64,000 nucleotides of DNA. Source: Diacronema lutheri. Its lineage: Eukaryota > Haptophyta > Pavlovophyceae > Pavlovales > Pavlovaceae. Position 1 is the stretch's first letter. Each line of letters begins with the position of its first letter. This document shows positions 46,857 to 55,604 of this stretch, in pieces. The notes beneath the pieces were generated by a model. That model saw nothing but the letters and a program-made list of their open reading frames with translations, was not told the DNA's origin and did not search any database. Where the stretch lies: positions 62,001-126,000 of the forward strand of contig JAGTXO010000044.1 of NCBI GenBank assembly GCA_019448385.1, written 5' to 3'. The position numbers and the translations under genes are program-made.

Positions 46857-49800
46857 ATGGCCCAGCACGCGCACGCGCACGAGCGGCTCATAGAGCAGGT
46901 GCGCGCGACGACGGGGACGGCGTGCTCGGTGGCTGAGATTCGCACACTGCTGGAATCCGTCGCCTTTGACCGCGACCATGTCCACCGCATGATCGAGCAG
47001 TACTTTGAGGGCGAGGGCGACATCAAGCAGCTCGAGCGCGACTCGTGGGCGGAGGTCTCGAAGGGCAGGGCCAAGAAGGGCGCGAGGGTGCGCGTGTGCG
47101 CGCGGGGGCCCACCGCGCGTAAAGGGTTTTGCACTGGCGCGTCGCGCCACGCGCCGGCGCTACCCATCCGCTCGCCTGGCTGCACGGCCGGCGCGCGCGT
47201 GTGCTCGGACCTCACGCGTTCGCCCCTTCGCCCCCGCTCCCACGCTGGCGCCGGGAACCGCGCGGCGCGGCGCGTGTCCGCTCGCCCGCGCCGCTCGCCC
47301 TCGCGCAGGATGGGCCCGCCGACGGCGACGCCATGCTCAACAGTCGTCCACGCAGCGGAGCGAGGGGACGCGCAGAGCGCGCGCCGGCCGGCGGCGCGGG
47401 CGCGGGCGAGAGGCGCGAGGGCCGTGGCGACGGTCGCGGCGGGCGTGGCGGCGGTGCGCCTGGCGCCAAGCCGCCGCGCGTCAGTCGCGAAGCTGGCGCA
47501 CGGGGAAGCACGGGCGCATCGACGGGAGCGGCGCTGAGCAGCGGTACGGGCGCCCTCGCGTCTGTCAGCAGCAGCGTCGCGGGTGGCGCAAGGGAGCGCG
47601 CATCGCCCGACGCGGCCGGCGCCACGTCGCTCGCGGCGGCGGTGGCCAAGCCGCCGCCGAACGGGCGCGAGAACGTGCCACTGCCCGCAGTGACCGCCGA
47701 ACCCGCTACCGCGCCCAAGCCGCCACTGGCTGCAAGCATTGCCGCGCCGCCCGCGGCGGGCGCCGCGGCGGGGGGCGGCGGCACGTGCTGCTGGAACTCG
47801 GCTGCGCCGCTCGCAAAGGGTCTGCAGCAGCCGCAGCCACAGCAGCCGCAGCCGCACGCACAGATGCAGCACGCCGCACAGCAGGCGGCACTGCACGTGG
47901 TGCGCCCTCTTGCGGCCGGTGGGTGGGACGAGCCGGTGCCCCAGCCGATCGCGCAGCCGATCGCGCAGCAGCCGCCGCTGCCGGGTGCGGCCGGAGCGGC
48001 CGCAGCGGCGCCCAACGGCTGCGCAGCGCTGCCCGCCGACGCGGCCCAGCCTCGCGGCTCGCGCAGCGGTCGCAATCGCGCGCAGCCATGCCGCAAGTCA
48101 GGTGGTGCGCAGTCGCAGCCGCAGCCGCAGCACGCGGGCACGCCCGCGGGCGGTCCGCCGGCGGGCAGGCCGCAGCAGCCTGTGGCGCAGCCGCGCGCGC
48201 CACCTGGCGACGTGGGCGTGCAGCCGTTGGCGCCGCAGGTCGCTCAGCCCGCGCCTGGTGTGGGCGAGCGGCTGGGCGGCCACGCAGACCTCGCCGCTGC
48301 TGCGTCGCACGCGCCGCTCACCGCAGCGACTTCGGCGGCTGTCGCGCCAACTCCGGCGCCGGCGCAGCCGACAGGCGCGCTGTTGCACGCCGCCGCGCCC
48401 GGCCCATCCCAGCACCCGCCCGTGCCGATCCCAGCGCTGTGCGCGGCCGCTGGTCGAGCGGATTCGGATTCGGCGTGCGCCGTGCCGATACGCGCGGCCT
48501 CTGCGTGCTGCGGCTCATCGCTCTTCTCGGTGGCGGGAGGCGGAGGGCACCGGGCGGGCGCGATCGGCAAGGTGGCGGGCGGCGCCGTCGCGCAGGCGCA
48601 GTGGCTCCCCATCTCGGGCATGAGCTGCGCCACGGCCGCGCCGCTCGCGCGCCCTGCGGGCGCGCCGCTGCCGCCGCCGCCCGCGTCGCTCGCCGCCACC
48701 TCGGCGGTGCCGTCTGTCGGCGGCGGCGCTTCGCGCAGCATCACGTTTGGCTCGTTTTCCCAATGCCCCAGTCCGGCGGACTGCCTAGCCTCTACGCCCA
48801 GCGGCAGGCCGTGCGCCCTGCCCGCGCCGCCCAGCTCCGCGACGTATGGGCTGCCGGGCAGCGCCGATCTGCCGAGCGCGCACCACGCGCAGCCGCACGC
48901 GCCCATGGGCGCCGACGTGAGTGTGATGGAGCAGCTGCAGATGGTCGTCGCGCACTCGGCGCTCAGTGCGGCGCCGTCGGGCGCGCAGCAGCTGCGGCCG
49001 CAGCAGCCGCAGCCGCAGCCGGCGCATTGGGCGGGCAACGGCGGTGCGCCTGGGCCGCCACGCTCGGCGCCGTGGCCCGGCCCCGCGCAGCAGGGCACGC
49101 AGCCACAGCCGCAGCAGCCGAGCAGCGTGCCCTGCCGTTGCCCGCCCAATGCGCCCAGCTCAGAGGCGCAAGTGCCGCTGCCCGTCTCGACCGACGCGCT
49201 CAAGATCGGCGCGCAGACGCTTGTCGCCGGCGCGCAGCCGCAGCCCGGGCCGAGTGCCCAGGCACAGTCTCGGCCACAGCTCGCGCAGCCGCCGCTTCCT
49301 CCGCAACCGCCGCAGCAGCCTCCGCCGCCCCTGCCCTACACCGCGCACGTGCCCGCACAGAACACCGCGCAGGCCCAGGCCCAGGCCCAGGCCCAGGCCC
49401 AGGCCCAGGCGCAGGCGCAGGCGCAGGCGCAGGCGCAGCGCGGCAAGGGCGGGCAGGGCGGCCGCGGGCGGGATGGCAAGGGCGGCCGGCCGCTCTCCAT
49501 GGATACTGGTGCGTCCACGCCTGCGCCGCCCAGCTTGCGCCTGCGCGCCGCGCGCGCGCCTCCGCACGGCCTGTTGTGCACGCACCTCACCATCTCTTGT
49601 GCGCGCCTCCCCTCCTCACCGCCCGCGCCCCGTGCCCGCGCGCGCGCCAGGCTCCGGCCTCGCGAGCGGCATGGCCGTCGGCGCGTTCCCCACGTCGGGC
49701 TCGCCGGCTGCAATGGGCGCGCAGCCGCAGCCGCAGCCGCAGCAGCAGCCGCAGCAGGTGGTGCGCGCCGCGCTCGCGCTCGCATCGCGCCTCGCATGAT

Positions 49801-50352
49801 GCGTGCCGCGCCCTCACCTTGAGCCCTCACCTTGCGCCCTCGCCTGCTGCTGCTGCGCAGGGGTATTTCACCATGCCGCCCTCGCCCGCGCCGCACATCT
49901 ACTACGGCAACGCGGCCTATCCCTACGCGCAGCTGCCGCCGTATGGCCAGCCACAGCAGCTTGGCAACTCAATGTACCCACCGAGCATGGCGCCGCAATA
50001 CGGACACCCGGCACAGCACGGCCTCGGTGGCCGGATGCCGAGCTGCGGAGGCCAGCTCGGTGGCAAGGCGTACGTTTCGCAAGGCAAGCCGCAGCAGTAC
50101 GCGGACTACGGGCTGCAGCAGGGCGGCTTCGCGTTCGGCAATTCGCCGTACGGCGCCTCCTCCGCTGCCAACGCCAACCAGCTCAGCCTGCCAAGCTCGC
50201 TCGCAGGCATGGCCGCCGGCTACCCGCCCGGCTATGCGGCGGGTGGGTATAGCGGGTACGACGGCCTGGGCAACGACTTCCATGCTTCGCAGGGCCTCTA
50301 CATGCAGGCCCCGCAGCAGGGCATGTTTCCGCCAGGCCACAACGGCCTCTGA
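46857..50352 (+). CDS. UBAP2L/GIP1-like low-complexity protein
   Basis: Exons 46857-47087, 47309-49508, 49651-49757 and 49861-50352 give 1,009 residues. The N-terminus has a UBA/CUE-like fold: CSVAEIRTLLESVAFDRDHVHRMIEQYF, then SWAEVSKGRAKKGAR, matching the N-terminal module of GIP1 (plants) and UBAP2L/Lingerer (animals). An RG-rich patch follows (GRGDGRGGRGGG), then hundreds of residues rich in Ala, Pro and Gln, with ITFGSFS (an FGSF element like those binding G3BP), an (AQ)n run, an RGKGGQGGRGRDGKGG patch and a Tyr/Gly/Gln-rich prion-like C-terminus. By analogy it acts in RNP granules and mRNA regulation. The start is 139 bp from the divergent ArfGAP gene. Confidence 0.8.
49371..49438 (+). 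repeat. (Ala-Gln)n coding microsatellite
   Basis: Tandem CAGGCC then CAGGCG hexamers encoding alternating Gln-Ala (about 12 units) in the UBAP2L-like gene; length polymorphism is likely. Confidence 0.9.
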
Positions 50353-50584
50353 GCACGCGGCGCGCACACCGCGAGAGATGCGCGCCCACGCCAGCCCCGG
50401 CGAGGGGCGCGCGCTCGTCGAGCGCACGGCACTGTCAAGCAACCCCGATCGCGCGCACGCTGACGGACACCGCGAGCGCCATGGCGCAGTGTAAAGTGGA
50501 CCGCAGCAGACCCGAGTCGAATGTTTTCACTCGCCCTTTGGACTTTGGATGTCCCACTCCATTTTACGCGCTCCGTAGTCCACG

Positions 50585-52828
50585 TCAGTTGAGGCTGAAG
50601 CTCGTCCCGCCGCCGCCGCCGAGCGCGCCGTGCGCCGGCCACCCAAAATCGGCAGCAGTCGGTCGCTCCCCGCTCCCGCCTGCTGGGCCGCGCGCCTCGT
50701 CGCCGCGCGCGTTGGCAGTGGCGTTGCGCCTGCCCGCGCTCACGTCGGCGCCCGGCTCGGTGACAACGGCGACGCGGCGGCGCTGCGCCTTGCATTCGGC
50801 TTCAAAGGCGCGCAGCGCCTCGCGCAGGTACACGGGCAGCACGTCGAGCCCCGCCGCGTCGCCGCGCGAGCTCTCCGTCCCGTCCGCGTGTCCGCGCAGC
50901 GCCGGGAGCACGCCTGCCGCGCACGCGTCGAACGCCCGGTCGAGAGGTTCTGCGCTGGAGGCGACCGTATACGCGGCGACGACCGCGGCGGCACGCGCCC
51001 AGCCCGATGCGGCGTGCACGAGCACGACATGCGCGCCCGCCGGCGCCGAGCGCGCCTCGTGGATGAAACGGTTGGCGTCATCGAGCGCACGGCACGCCGC
51101 GTCCGACGCGGCGGCGCGCGCCTCGTGAAGCGATGGCGGCGTGACGGCTGAGGTGTGGGACGCGTGAAGCGATGGCGGCGTGACGGCTGAGGTGTGGGAC
51201 GCGTGAAGCGATGGCGGCGTGACGGCTGAGGTGTGGGACGCGGCCGGCGCGTCGGCGGCGGGTGCGGAGGCGCACGCGGCGGGGTCGGCGGCACGCAGGT
51301 GCAGCGTGTGGTACCGCAGCTCGGAGAAGGTGGGCAGCTGCACCGCCTCGGCGCGCGCCGCCTCGCACACCGCCTCGTAGGCGGCGCGTGCAGCTGCGAA
51401 CGCCGCTTCGGCCGCGCGCTGCTCCGCGGCGGGCGTGGAGGACGGGAGGCGGTCCGGGTGGGTCGTGCGCGCGATGCGCAGAAAGGCGTCACGCACGACC
51501 CTCGCGTCGAGCAGCGCGCCGCGCCCGCCGCCCTCGCCGCCTCCGCCATCGTCGCCTGCGGCGCGCGAGAGGCCGAGAAGGCGAAGCGGTCCTGCAATCG
51601 ACGGGTCGTCCGCACAGATCGGCCTCGCGTGCCTGCTCGCGCCAAGCTCGGAGGGCTCGGCCACACGAACGATGTGCGTGACGCCGATTGAGCGCAGCGT
51701 GCGCAGGTCCCACGAGACAGATGAATCAGCGAGGAGCAGTCCGGGCAGCATCCGGTGGACTGCACTGCAGCGCACGCGCACATGCTCGGCGCCGGCGCGC
51801 GTGCCGGCCGCGAGACGCGCGAGCACAGCCTGCGACTCGGACGTGAGCGGGTTGCACCGCACGTCGAGCTCGGCCAGGCTGCCGTTCTGCGCGAGCGCGT
51901 CGCCAAACGTGGGTGGCACGGACGTCAGACGGTTCTGCGCGAGTGAGAGCACGCGCAGCTCGTGCAGTTGGTGAATGCCCCCTGCTGGCACCCACAGCCG
52001 GCAGGTGGGCGCGGTGTCGGCGGCGAAGAGCGAGACGAGCGCGTTGGACGAGAGGTTGAGATGCGCGAGGGTGCGGAGCGAGCACAGCGATTCCGACGGG
52101 CGCGCCAGCCGGTTGCACGCGAGGTCGAGCTTTGTCAGCCGCGGGAGCGCAAGCGCGCCAAGCTCGAACGCGTCGATGCGGTTGGCACGCAGCCGGAGCA
52201 CGGCCAAATTGGGGAACGCCGGCCTTGCACCGCCGCCGTCGGGCGCGGGCCCGGCGCCGAGCTGCGCGGGCGTGAATCCGACGAAGGCGTTGTGCGAGAG
52301 GTCGAGGAGCTCGAGGGCGGGGAGCATCGTGCCAAGGAGGGCGGGGAGGCGCGCGAGGCGGTTGCGCGCGAGCTCGAGCCGGATCAGGCTGCGCAGCGTG
52401 AGCACGTTTGGTGGCAGCGCGGCGATGGTGTTCGTGCTGAGGTCAAGGGAGCGCAGCCTTGGCGGGAGCCGAGCGCGGTGGAGGGCGCCCGCCGTGAGCT
52501 CGTTGCCCGAAAGGTTGAGCGCGGTGAGCGCGGCGCCGAGCGACGTCTCGCTTGCGAGCTCGAGCGAGGGTGCGTCGGCATGTCCGAGCGCGTTGCCGCT
52601 CGCGTCGAGCTCGCGCACGGCCCCGAGGCGCGCGACGCCATCGCATGCGCGCAGCGCCGGCTCCGCGCCTGTCGGCAGCCGATCGAGGCCGAGGCGCGAG
52701 AGGTTCAGACGCGCGTGGCGCGCGTGTGATCCGACGGTCGCCGGCGCGTCAAGCCGTGCACGCAACGCCACGTCGAGCTCGGTCGGCGACGCGAGCGCCC
52801 AGCTGGGCAGCCGCACCCACGATCCCAT
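50585..52828 (-). CDS. LRR protein with J domain inside a dead dual-specificity phosphatase domain
   Basis: A single exon of 747 residues. Leucine-rich repeats fill about residues 40-340 (LRSLDLSTNTIAALPPNVL, LELLDLSHNAF, LAHLNLSSNALVSL). A DSP-type domain begins LLLADSSVSWDLRTLRSIGVTHIVRVAEP, is interrupted by a J domain (DARVVRDAFLRIARTTHPDRLPS, with HPD near residue 458), and resumes LRYHTLHLRAADP through DDANRFIHEARS to VVLVHAASGWARAAAVVAAYTV. The phosphatase loop should be H-C-x-x-G-x-x-R; here Cys is Ala while His, Gly and Arg remain, so it is a pseudophosphatase. Three 13-residue repeats (HTSAVTPPSLHAS) lie between. The first in-frame ATG is at 52828. A scaffold linking Hsp70 to a phospho-ligand is plausible. 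Confidence 0.85.
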   Translation of the reverse strand: MGSWVRLPSWALASPTELDVALRARLDAPATVGSHARHARLNLSRLGLDRLPTGAEPALRACDGVARLGAVRELDASGNALGHADAPSLELASETSLGAALTALNLSGNELTAGALHRARLPPRLRSLDLSTNTIAALPPNVLTLRSLIRLELARNRLARLPALLGTMLPALELLDLSHNAFVGFTPAQLGAGPAPDGGGARPAFPNLAVLRLRANRIDAFELGALALPRLTKLDLACNRLARPSESLCSLRTLAHLNLSSNALVSLFAADTAPTCRLWVPAGGIHQLHELRVLSLAQNRLTSVPPTFGDALAQNGSLAELDVRCNPLTSESQAVLARLAAGTRAGAEHVRVRCSAVHRMLPGLLLADSSVSWDLRTLRSIGVTHIVRVAEPSELGASRHARPICADDPSIAGPLRLLGLSRAAGDDGGGGEGGGRGALLDARVVRDAFLRIARTTHPDRLPSSTPAAEQRAAEAAFAAARAAYEAVCEAARAEAVQLPTFSELRYHTLHLRAADPAACASAPAADAPAASHTSAVTPPSLHASHTSAVTPPSLHASHTSAVTPPSLHEARAAASDAACRALDDANRFIHEARSAPAGAHVVLVHAASGWARAAAVVAAYTVASSAEPLDRAFDACAAGVLPALRGHADGTESSRGDAAGLDVLPVYLREALRAFEAECKAQRRRVAVVTEPGADVSAGRRNATANARGDEARGPAGGSGERPTAADFGWPAHGALGGGGGTSFSLN
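51125..51241 (-). repeat. Three tandem 39-bp coding repeats
   Basis: Three copies of a 39-bp unit starting GTGAAGCGATGGCGGC (plus strand), in frame, encoding a 13-residue Ser/Thr/Pro/His-rich unit in the phosphatase-like insert. Confidence 0.95.
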
Positions 52829-52948
52829 GCGGGGGGGCGGTCGTGGCGTTCCCAACGGCACAACTTGACAAATGTCATGAACCTTTGACTCATCACGTCT
52901 GCTCACGGGCCGCGCATTGCTCCGAACGCAACGCCGCTGCCTGCCGCG

Positions 52949-54244
52949 TCACGCCACCCCACCCTCGTTGACGAGGGCGAGGAGGTCGTCGAGCGGCAGC
53001 CGCTCAAGGTCGATCTCAGCCGCCTGCTCGCTCGAATGTGCGCCCAATTCTGAGTGTCCGAAGAGAGCGTCAAGCTCGCTCGCGTCGAACATCGTGCCGT
53101 CGCTCGCCGCCGCGTCCGCCGCGTCGCCGGTGAGCCCATGCTCGGGCAGTGTTGCGTGCGGCTGCGGCACGACCGACGCCAGCAACTCGCGCAGACCCTC
53201 GTCGCCCGCGCTCGCGTGCGGAGTGGGCGCGGCGCCGAGCAGCGCCACCATCGCGGCCGCCGCGGCGGCCGAGCCGCCCGGCGGCGCGAAGACGAAGCCG
53301 GAGCCCGTGCCCGCGGCCGGCGGCTTGGGCTCGGGCTTGGGCGCTGGCACGAGGTTGATACACGTCCATGTGGCGAGCGACTTGTCGTGCACGACGAGGC
53401 GGCCGCGCAGCTTATACGGGCCGTGCGTCTGGCCCTTGATTGTAAAGGACACTGCGCGGTCGCCTTCAACCTGCACGTACTGCGTGAGCGCCTCATCGGC
53501 AGAGATCTGCGCCCATAATCGGCCCGTGATCTCGACGATGTGCTCGCGGTCGCCCTGCTTCTCGAGCAGCGAGATGAGGCCGCTGTGCATCGGCGCGCTC
53601 ACGGCAAACACGCTCGCAAACACCTCGCTCGGCAGCCACTCGGTTATCCCGTGGTTCTGGTAGCGCGTGAGCGAGACGTGCGGCGGTGCGTGCCACTCGC
53701 GCAGGTAGTCAGGCAGCGGCTCGGAGGCGGGCTTGCTCGCGGGATCGATCAGCGCGAACGCGCTTTGCACCTCGTCGATCGAGAAGCCGAGCTGCGAGGC
53801 GTTGAGCATCGCGCACGCCATCGCCTCCAAGTCACGCGCTCGTTGCACGACGTACAAAATGTGCCGCTGCCACGCCCATTTTGCGGATCGCGTTGACAGG
53901 TGCGCGGCGATCACGCGGACGGCCTGGTTGCGCACAGCCTGTTCGCGATGGCTGAAGCCGAGCTGGTGAGCGCGCCGAGCGATCGCAACATCACGCGCCA
54001 TATCCTCGCTCTCCTCGTCCGAGCCTTCGAACTCGTCGCTGTTCTGCAGCAGCTTGCGCACGGCCGGGCCGAGCCGAGAGACGTCGCGCGCCGTGTGTGG
54101 CCGCCCGCGCTTCGACGGGCCGGTAGGCAGGCAGAGGAGTCCTAGGCGCGTGCATCGCGAGCACTTGCCCGTGTCGAGGTTCTCCAAGTCGCACTTCACT
54201 TTCGACAGCCGGCAGCCTTTGCACGCCAATTTTGCCGGCGGCAT
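52949..54244 (-). CDS. Zn2Cys6 binuclear-cluster transcription factor
   Basis: A single exon of 431 residues. Near the N-terminus ACKGCRLSKVKCD...GKCSRCTRLGLLCLP has the exact C-x2-C-x6-C-x9-C-x2-C-x6-C spacing (Cys 8 to 38) of fungal Gal4-type zinc clusters, followed by a basic segment (SKRGRP). A middle region with TRYQNHGITEWLPSEVF, then VEITGRLWAQIS and GDRAVSFTIKGQTHGPYKLRGRLVV resembles a PAS-like sensor domain. The C-terminus is acidic/hydrophobic (FDASELDALFGHSEL, DLERLPLDDLLALV), as in activation domains. Zn2Cys6 proteins are rare outside fungi and amoebae but occur in some algae. The start is 76 bp from a divergent TPR gene. Confidence 0.88.
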   Translation of the reverse strand: MPPAKLACKGCRLSKVKCDLENLDTGKCSRCTRLGLLCLPTGPSKRGRPHTARDVSRLGPAVRKLLQNSDEFEGSDEESEDMARDVAIARRAHQLGFSHREQAVRNQAVRVIAAHLSTRSAKWAWQRHILYVVQRARDLEAMACAMLNASQLGFSIDEVQSAFALIDPASKPASEPLPDYLREWHAPPHVSLTRYQNHGITEWLPSEVFASVFAVSAPMHSGLISLLEKQGDREHIVEITGRLWAQISADEALTQYVQVEGDRAVSFTIKGQTHGPYKLRGRLVVHDKSLATWTCINLVPAPKPEPKPPAAGTGSGFVFAPPGGSAAAAAAMVALLGAAPTPHASAGDEGLRELLASVVPQPHATLPEHGLTGDAADAAASDGTMFDASELDALFGHSELGAHSSEQAAEIDLERLPLDDLLALVNEGGVA

Positions 54245-54293
54245 TGAACGGGTCGAGGCCGCTCCTCGCCCTTCGCGCGGGCGCTCTTGCAAA

Positions 54294-54302
54294 CTTTTAA
54301 AT
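54294..54302. promoter_or_regulatory. TTTTAAAT core promoter candidate
   Basis: CTTTTAAAT in the 76-bp gap between the Zn2Cys6 gene (start 54244) and the TPR-TMEM33 gene (start 54321), about 20 bp before the latter. Confidence 0.4.
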
Positions 54303-54320
54303 CCCGTGCGTCTGGGCGCC

Positions 54321-55563
54321 ATGGCCGAAGCGACGGCGGGGTGGGAGGAGCTGAAGGACCTGGGCAACGCGGCGTTCAAGGAGCGGCAGTTTGAGAAGGC
54401 TGTCGAGCACTTTACCGACGCCATCGAATTGCACGACTCGCATTTGCTTTACTCCAATCGCTCGGGCGCGCACGCGTCGCTCGCGCAGTGGAAGGAGGCG
54501 CTCGCAGACGCGGACAAATGCGTTGCGTTGAAGCCCGACTTCGCCAAGGGGTATGGCCGGAAGGGAGCGGCGCACGAGGGGCTGGGCCAGCTCGCCAAGG
54601 CCAAGGAGGCGTACGAGGCGGGCCTCGCGCGCGACCCGCACAGCGAGACGCTCCGCGCCGCGCTCGAGAGCGCCACGCGCCGCTTGTCCGCGCCGCGAGG
54701 CGCGCCGCCGCCCTTCGCATACGGACGGCCGCCATCGGCGCCGGTGCTCACCGGTCCGGCGCTGCTGCTCAACTATGCCATTGTCATGTGCTTCATCCTG
54801 TACATGCTCCCTCTCTTTGGCATGCGCGTTTCCTTCTACGCGTATCGGCTGACGACGCTCCTCTGCGCCGCGAAGTACACGCGTGCCTTCTTGCTCAAGT
54901 TTGGGATCTCGCGCACGCTGCTCACGCGTTGGAACGAGATCAAGGCGAGCGAGAGCGCGCACTACCTCGCTCTCTCGCTCGCCCTCCTCCTCTGGCGCCC
55001 GATCCCCTTCGTGCTTGTGCCAATGTCGGTGAACGCGGTCGGCGCGATGGTTCCCGCCCTCGTGCAGCAGGTCAAAACGCTGCCTGCGCGCGTGCAAGCG
55101 CTGATCGGCGAGCGCATCCAGTCGGCGGGCACCGAGGAGGGGCAGACGCTCATCGCGCTCTTCGCCACGACGGTGCGCAAGCGGTCGCGCCACCCGGTCG
55201 CCCCTCCCGCCCCGCCCCCCCCCCCCCCCCCCCTTCTTGCGCCCGTGCATCTCAGCGATGGCCGCACTCTCCCCGCGCGCGCACGCGCACCCACTCGCGC
55301 AACAGTCGGAGGTGATGCTGTGCGTTGGGCTGGCGCTCACGTGCTTTGCGAGCGTGCGCAACGTCGGCATGCTCCTCTTCTACCTCAACTTCCTCTCGTG
55401 GCGGCATGCATCAAGCCAGCTCACGCAGCAGGCGGTCTGGGCGCTTCGCACGCAGATGGACGGCTGGTTCCACCACAAGTGGGCGCCCAAGCTGCTCGGC
55501 GTTGCGTACGAGAAGTGCAAGATGATGCTCGGCGTCTATATAAGCCCGGCAAAGGCGCGCTGA
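54321..55563 (+). CDS. TPR-TMEM33/Pom33 fusion membrane protein
   Basis: Exons 54321-55172 and 55306-55563 give 369 residues. Residues 8-115 are three TPRs (LKDLGNAAFKERQFEKAVEHFTDAI, HLLYSNRSGAHASLAQWKEAL, AKGYGRKGAAHEGLGQLAKA), like the Hsp70/90-binding TPRs of STI1. The rest has TM segments (LNYAIVMCFILYMLPLFG, HYLALSLALLLWRPIPFVLVPMSV, MLCVGLALTCFASVRNVGMLLFYLNFLSWR) in the order of the TMEM33/Pom33/Per33 family of ER and nuclear-pore membrane proteins. A TPR head on TMEM33 is unusual and would place a chaperone-docking site on the ER surface. The intron (55173-55305) contains a 19-C tract. Confidence 0.82.
55215..55233 (+). repeat. Homopolymer C tract (19 C) in an intron
   Basis: A run of 19 C inside the TPR-TMEM33 intron, 70 bp before the acceptor CAG at 55303-55305. 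Confidence 0.9.
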
Positions 55564-55604
55564 CGCAACATTTCTTTGCGCGCACACGCGAGACTTTCTG
55601 CGCC

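Noticed and set aside
47129-49822. UBAP2L-like gene as a single long exon
   Set aside because: The N-terminal CUE-like module and the Tyr-rich C-terminus lie in other frames; consistent GT-AG introns join all four parts with correct phase.
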